Shown here piece by piece: positions 15,670-17,775 of a stretch of 17,775 nucleotides of DNA. Position numbers and translations under genes: made by a program. The notes beneath the pieces were generated by a model. It ran no database searches. It saw only the letters and a list, made by a program, of their open reading frames with translations, and was not told the origin of the DNA. Each line of letters opens with the position of its first letter. Position 1 is the first letter of the stretch. The stretch covers positions 1-17,775 of the forward strand of contig JBEKZQ010000133.1 of assembly GCA_049509675.1 (NCBI GenBank). Direction: 5' to 3'. The stretch comes from JBEKZQ01 sp049509675. Lineage in GTDB: Bacteria; Planctomycetota; Planctomycetia; Pirellulales; Thermoguttaceae.

Positions 15670-16387
15670 CGCCGTGGACATCGCCAAGGAGGCCGCCGAC
15701 ATCATCCTCCTGGAAAAAAGCCTGCTGGTCCTGGAAGAGGGCGTGTTGGAAGGCCGCAAGGTCTTTGCCAACATCCTCAAGTACATCCGCATGGGCGCCA
15801 GCTCCAACTTCGGCAACATGTTCAGCGTGCTGGGGGCCAGCGCCTTCGTACCCTATCTGCCCATGGAACCGATCCAGATCCTCACCAACAACCTGCTCTA
15901 CGACTTCTCGCAAGTGCCCATTCCCGCCGACGACGTCGATCCCGAGCAGGTGGCCAAGCCGCGGCCCTGGCACATGGGCGAGATCGCCCGCTTCATCCTC
16001 TTCATCGGGCCGTGCAGCTCGGTCTTCGACTACACGACGTACCTGATGATGCTCTATCTGTTCGGCTGCTGGGACCCGGCCAATAAGGCGCTCTTCCAGG
16101 CCGGCTGGTTCGTTGAATCGCTGATCACGCAGACGCTGATCATCCACATCATCCGCACCAATCGCATCCCCTTCCTGCAGAGCCGCGCCAGTTGGCCGCT
16201 GACGGTGACCACCGCCTCGATCATGGGCCTGGGCGCCTGGCTGCCCTCCTCGCCCATCGGCCCCTGGCTGGGTTTTACGCAGCCGCTCCCGCCGCATTAT
16301 TGGCCCTTGCTGCTGCTGACGCTGTTCTGTTACGTCCTGTTGACGCAAGCCGTCAAGATGTGGCTCATCCGCAAGGCGTGGATTTAA
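15161..16387 (+). CDS. mgtA: MgtA-type Mg2+ P-type ATPase, C-terminal piece of a frameshifted gene
   Basis: This piece continues the pump from the second half of the nucleotide-binding domain. Homology starts at LKEECDELSADGFRVLAIAY (from 15185); the first few codons from the TTG at 15161 are out-of-frame sequence. It holds GYVAFLDPPKET, VKTLTGDNELV, the hinge motif GDGINDSPAL, IAKEAADIILLEKSLLVLEEG, and the helix-6 motif NNLLYDFSQVPIPADDVD, which is characteristic of MgtA-type ATPases. The remaining membrane helices follow and the gene ends normally with KMWLIRKAWI and TAA at 16385-16387. No internal stop or second frameshift is seen, so the break is either recent or an assembly fault. On its own this piece lacks the phosphorylated aspartate and the actuator domain and would be inactive. 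Confidence 0.85.
   Translation: MSWTARPILKEECDELSADGFRVLAIAYKDVERKAAYSRDDERDLVLKGYVAFLDPPKETAAPAILALQNHGVTVKTLTGDNELVSRKICGEVGLATDHVLLGGQVDAMSDADLAEAAEHTTLFARLSPAHKQRIIRALQSKKHVVGFLGDGINDSPALRTADVGISVDSAVDIAKEAADIILLEKSLLVLEEGVLEGRKVFANILKYIRMGASSNFGNMFSVLGASAFVPYLPMEPIQILTNNLLYDFSQVPIPADDVDPEQVAKPRPWHMGEIARFILFIGPCSSVFDYTTYLMMLYLFGCWDPANKALFQAGWFVESLITQTLIIHIIRTNRIPFLQSRASWPLTVTTASIMGLGAWLPSSPIGPWLGFTQPLPPHYWPLLLLTLFCYVLLTQAVKMWLIRKAWI
15181..15187 (+). other. Frameshift point in the mgtA-like gene, probable small deletion
   Basis: The reading frame changes by +1 between TAT (15181-15183, ...DGKTY) and TTG (15185-15187, LKEEC...). Compared with E. coli MgtA as I remember it, about nine residues are missing here as well. 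The simplest event is therefore a deletion of about 26 nt rather than loss or gain of one base. There is no homopolymer at the site. Confidence 0.7.
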
Positions 16388-16400
16388 CGAAGGACTATGG

Positions 16401-16406
16401 TACAAT
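16401..16406 (+). promoter_or_regulatory. Possible -10 box upstream of the small secreted protein gene
   Basis: TACAAT follows TATGG just after the mgtA stop and precedes a G-rich stretch. It lies 130 nt before the ATG at 16536. No good -35 stands at the proper distance (the nearest is TGGATT at 16379-16384). This is weak consensus-based evidence only. Confidence 0.3.
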
Positions 16407-16425
16407 CGGGGTTTGTTGCGGCGCC

Positions 16426-16503
16426 AGTTTTCAGTTTTCAGTGTTCAGTTCTCAGTATCAAAGACCCCGGATTCACAACACTGAAAACTGAACACTGAAA
16501 ACT
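16426..16503. repeat. Inverted-arm repeat of the AGTTTTC family
   Basis: The left arm (16426-16455) consists of AGTTTTC, AGTTTTC, AGTGTTC and AGTTCTC units. The right arm (16477-16503) is the reverse complement of the same type of units, and about 21 nt separate the two. The arms can form a hairpin of about 25 bp with a few mismatches. The units are the same as in the tandem array before smc (2971-3091), so this is a second, folded version of that family. It lies in the leader of the next gene. Confidence 0.88.
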
Positions 16504-16535
16504 TCACACTAGCTCTAGCTTGAGGAGAAAGAACG

Positions 16536-16976
16536 ATGAAGAGAGTTTACTTGCTTGTGGTTACGGCAGCCGCGATTGTCGGCGGCGGCTGGCTGGTTCG
16601 AGACCTCGCCCAGGCGCAGGCGCCGGAAAAGGCCGCGCCCGCGGAAACAGAAAAAGGCATCACGCTTACCAAGAGCCAGTGGCAAGAACTGCTGGCAAAG
16701 AAGGTCGCCGAGGCCCTGGCCAAAGAGATCGGCACTCCGCCGGTTTCCGACAAGCAGGTCCTGGAGCGCGGCAACTGGCACACCGCCGTGTACAACGGCA
16801 CCGAATTCACCGTCTACACGGGACCGGGCCAGGCCCTGGTCATCGCCGACGTGGCTGCCAAGCGCGCGGCCGCGGCGCGCGCCGCGCAGCCGCCGGCCCA
16901 GCCCGCAACCGGGCCCGCCAAACCGTTCGAGGGGCCCAGCAAACCGTCGCCTCGGGCAAAAGACTTTGGCCGCTAG
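16536..16976 (+). CDS. Small secreted or membrane-anchored protein of unknown function
   Basis: This 146-residue protein begins MKRVYLLVVTAAAIVGGGWLVRDLAQAQA, a signal peptide or anchor with a likely cleavage after AQA. A short conserved-looking domain follows (residues about 40-110). It includes a helical, charged KSQWQELLAKKVAEALAKEI and a beta-like NWHTAVYNGTEFTVYTGPGQ. The tail (about 111-146) is Ala/Pro-rich and basic, ending SPRAKDFGR, and looks disordered. The start is supported by GAGGAG at 16522-16527, 8 nt before the ATG. I do not recognise the family. It is followed after 13 nt by a TIM-barrel sugar phosphate isomerase gene, so the two are probably co-transcribed. The inverted repeat at 16426-16503 would lie in its mRNA leader if the weak promoter at 16401 is real. 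Confidence 0.8.
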   Translation: MKRVYLLVVTAAAIVGGGWLVRDLAQAQAPEKAAPAETEKGITLTKSQWQELLAKKVAEALAKEIGTPPVSDKQVLERGNWHTAVYNGTEFTVYTGPGQALVIADVAAKRAAAARAAQPPAQPATGPAKPFEGPSKPSPRAKDFGR

Positions 16977-16989
16977 CTGAAAATGTCCC

Positions 16990-17775
16990 ATGAAACTATC
17001 GCTGTTCTCCATCAGTTATGCAGGGCTCTGGGGGCAGCAGACCGTCGATCTTCCGCAGTTCATCCAACGGGCCGCGGCACTGGGCTTCGGCGGCGTGATG
17101 TTGGCGGGCAAGCGGCCGCACCTTTCGCCGCTGGACGCAACGCCGGAGCGGGTCGAGCAGATCAGGGAGGGCCTGGCACGCCATGCGCTGCGCTGCGACG
17201 TCGTGGCGGGCTACACCGACTTTGCCGGCGGCGCGGCGGCCGAGGTCCCCTACGTCGAGTTGCAGGTGGCCTACGTCGAAGCGCTGGCCCGGCTGGCCGC
17301 AGCGCTCGATTGCCGCATGGTACGCATCTTCACCGCCTATGAATCGCCGGGCCAGGCCATCGGAGGGCTCTGGCCGCGGGTGGTTGCCGCGCTGCGCGAG
17401 TGCTGCGACCGCGCCGCCGCGCACGGAGTGACGATCGCCGTGCAGAACCACCACGATTTGGGCGTCCACACGCAGGCCCTGCTGGAGCTGCTGTGCGACG
17501 TGGATCGGCCCAATTGCCGGTTGGGTTTCGATGCCTGGTCGCCCGCGCTGCGCGGCGAGGACCTGTACGAGGCGGCGCGGCAGGCGGCCCCCTACGCGGT
17601 GTTGACGACCAACGCCGATTACCTCCGCTTGCCGCGGTTCCAGTACCAGCCGGCCCTGGTGAACTACCAGCCCGCGCTGCCGGACCTGGTTCGCGCGGTG
17701 CCATTCGGCCAGGGCTTCATCGACTACCCGGCCTTTTTCCGCGGGCTGGTGGACGGCGGGTTCGACGGGATTGCG
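16990..17775 (+). CDS. Sugar phosphate isomerase/epimerase-like TIM barrel (3' end off the window)
   Basis: The visible 262 residues begin MKLSLFSISYAGLWGQQTVDL and belong to the xylose isomerase-like TIM barrel group (AP endonuclease 2 fold), which contains isomerases, epimerases and related enzymes of sugar and inositol breakdown. Recognisable pieces are the helix LPQFIQRAAALGFGGVML, strand MVRIFTAYES (Glu118), GVTIAVQNHHD at 146-156 and LGFDAWSP at 178-185 with Asp181. In many family members the strand before NHH supplies a metal-binding Glu; here the residue is Gln152, so metal binding may differ or use Glu118, Asp181 and a later residue. The frame runs to the last base, so the C-terminus is outside the window. 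The ATG at 16990 follows the previous stop by 13 nt without a clear Shine-Dalgarno, suggesting translation after the upstream gene. The precise substrate cannot be told. Confidence 0.88.
   Translation, partial: MKLSLFSISYAGLWGQQTVDLPQFIQRAAALGFGGVMLAGKRPHLSPLDATPERVEQIREGLARHALRCDVVAGYTDFAGGAAAEVPYVELQVAYVEALARLAAALDCRMVRIFTAYESPGQAIGGLWPRVVAALRECCDRAAAHGVTIAVQNHHDLGVHTQALLELLCDVDRPNCRLGFDAWSPALRGEDLYEAARQAAPYAVLTTNADYLRLPRFQYQPALVNYQPALPDLVRAVPFGQGFIDYPAFFRGLVDGGFDGIA

Overview
This window is about 17.8 kb of GC-rich bacterial chromosome. It most likely comes from a planctomycete, probably a Pirellulales-type genome. That assignment is inference: it rests on gene content (an FlgI-like lipoprotein with HEAT repeats, a tiny lipoprotein with a C-terminal YYTTRGPRDFL...SIGP motif, an enlarged RseP, a secreted GH95 fucosidase), on patchy Shine-Dalgarno use, and on many short palindromic repeats between genes. 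No rRNA, tRNA, CRISPR array, insertion sequence or phage gene was seen.

Layout. At 1-945 (minus) lies the ATPase of an ABC-2 type exporter, cut by the left edge. It diverges from an FlgI-like lipoprotein at 1213-2970 (plus), which is followed by a heptanucleotide repeat tract (2971-3091) and smc (3133-6837, plus). A repeat-rich gap leads to a minus-strand block: a 92-residue lipoprotein (7060-7338), rseP (7576-9753), dxr (9738-10901, overlapping rseP by 16 nt) and a secreted GH95 alpha-L-fucosidase (11101-13473). The plus strand then carries an MgtA-type P-type ATPase broken by a frameshift near 15184 (two pieces, 13741 to 16387), a small secreted protein (16536-16976) and a sugar phosphate isomerase-like TIM barrel (16990 to the right edge).

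How the genes relate. dxr (MEP isoprenoid pathway) and rseP (site-2 protease) are translationally coupled, a pairing common in bacteria. The secreted-protein gene and the TIM-barrel gene are 13 nt apart and probably co-transcribed. The other neighbours look functionally unrelated: chromosome organisation, envelope, glycan degradation and Mg2+ import.

The most striking feature is the density of distinct short repeat families: a TTTTCAG heptamer array, an inverted-arm relative of it, a GACTCTGGACTCTC family, twin-hairpin elements in opposite orientation on either side of the GH95 gene, GGC/GCC hairpins after smc, and a palindromic element inserted in frame inside the smc hinge. The smc insertion resembles, in principle, the in-frame palindromic elements of Rickettsia and is the best candidate for something undescribed. 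Other points are the HEAT-containing lipidated FlgI homologue, the four PDZ-like cores in RseP and the apparent ~26-nt deletion in mgtA.
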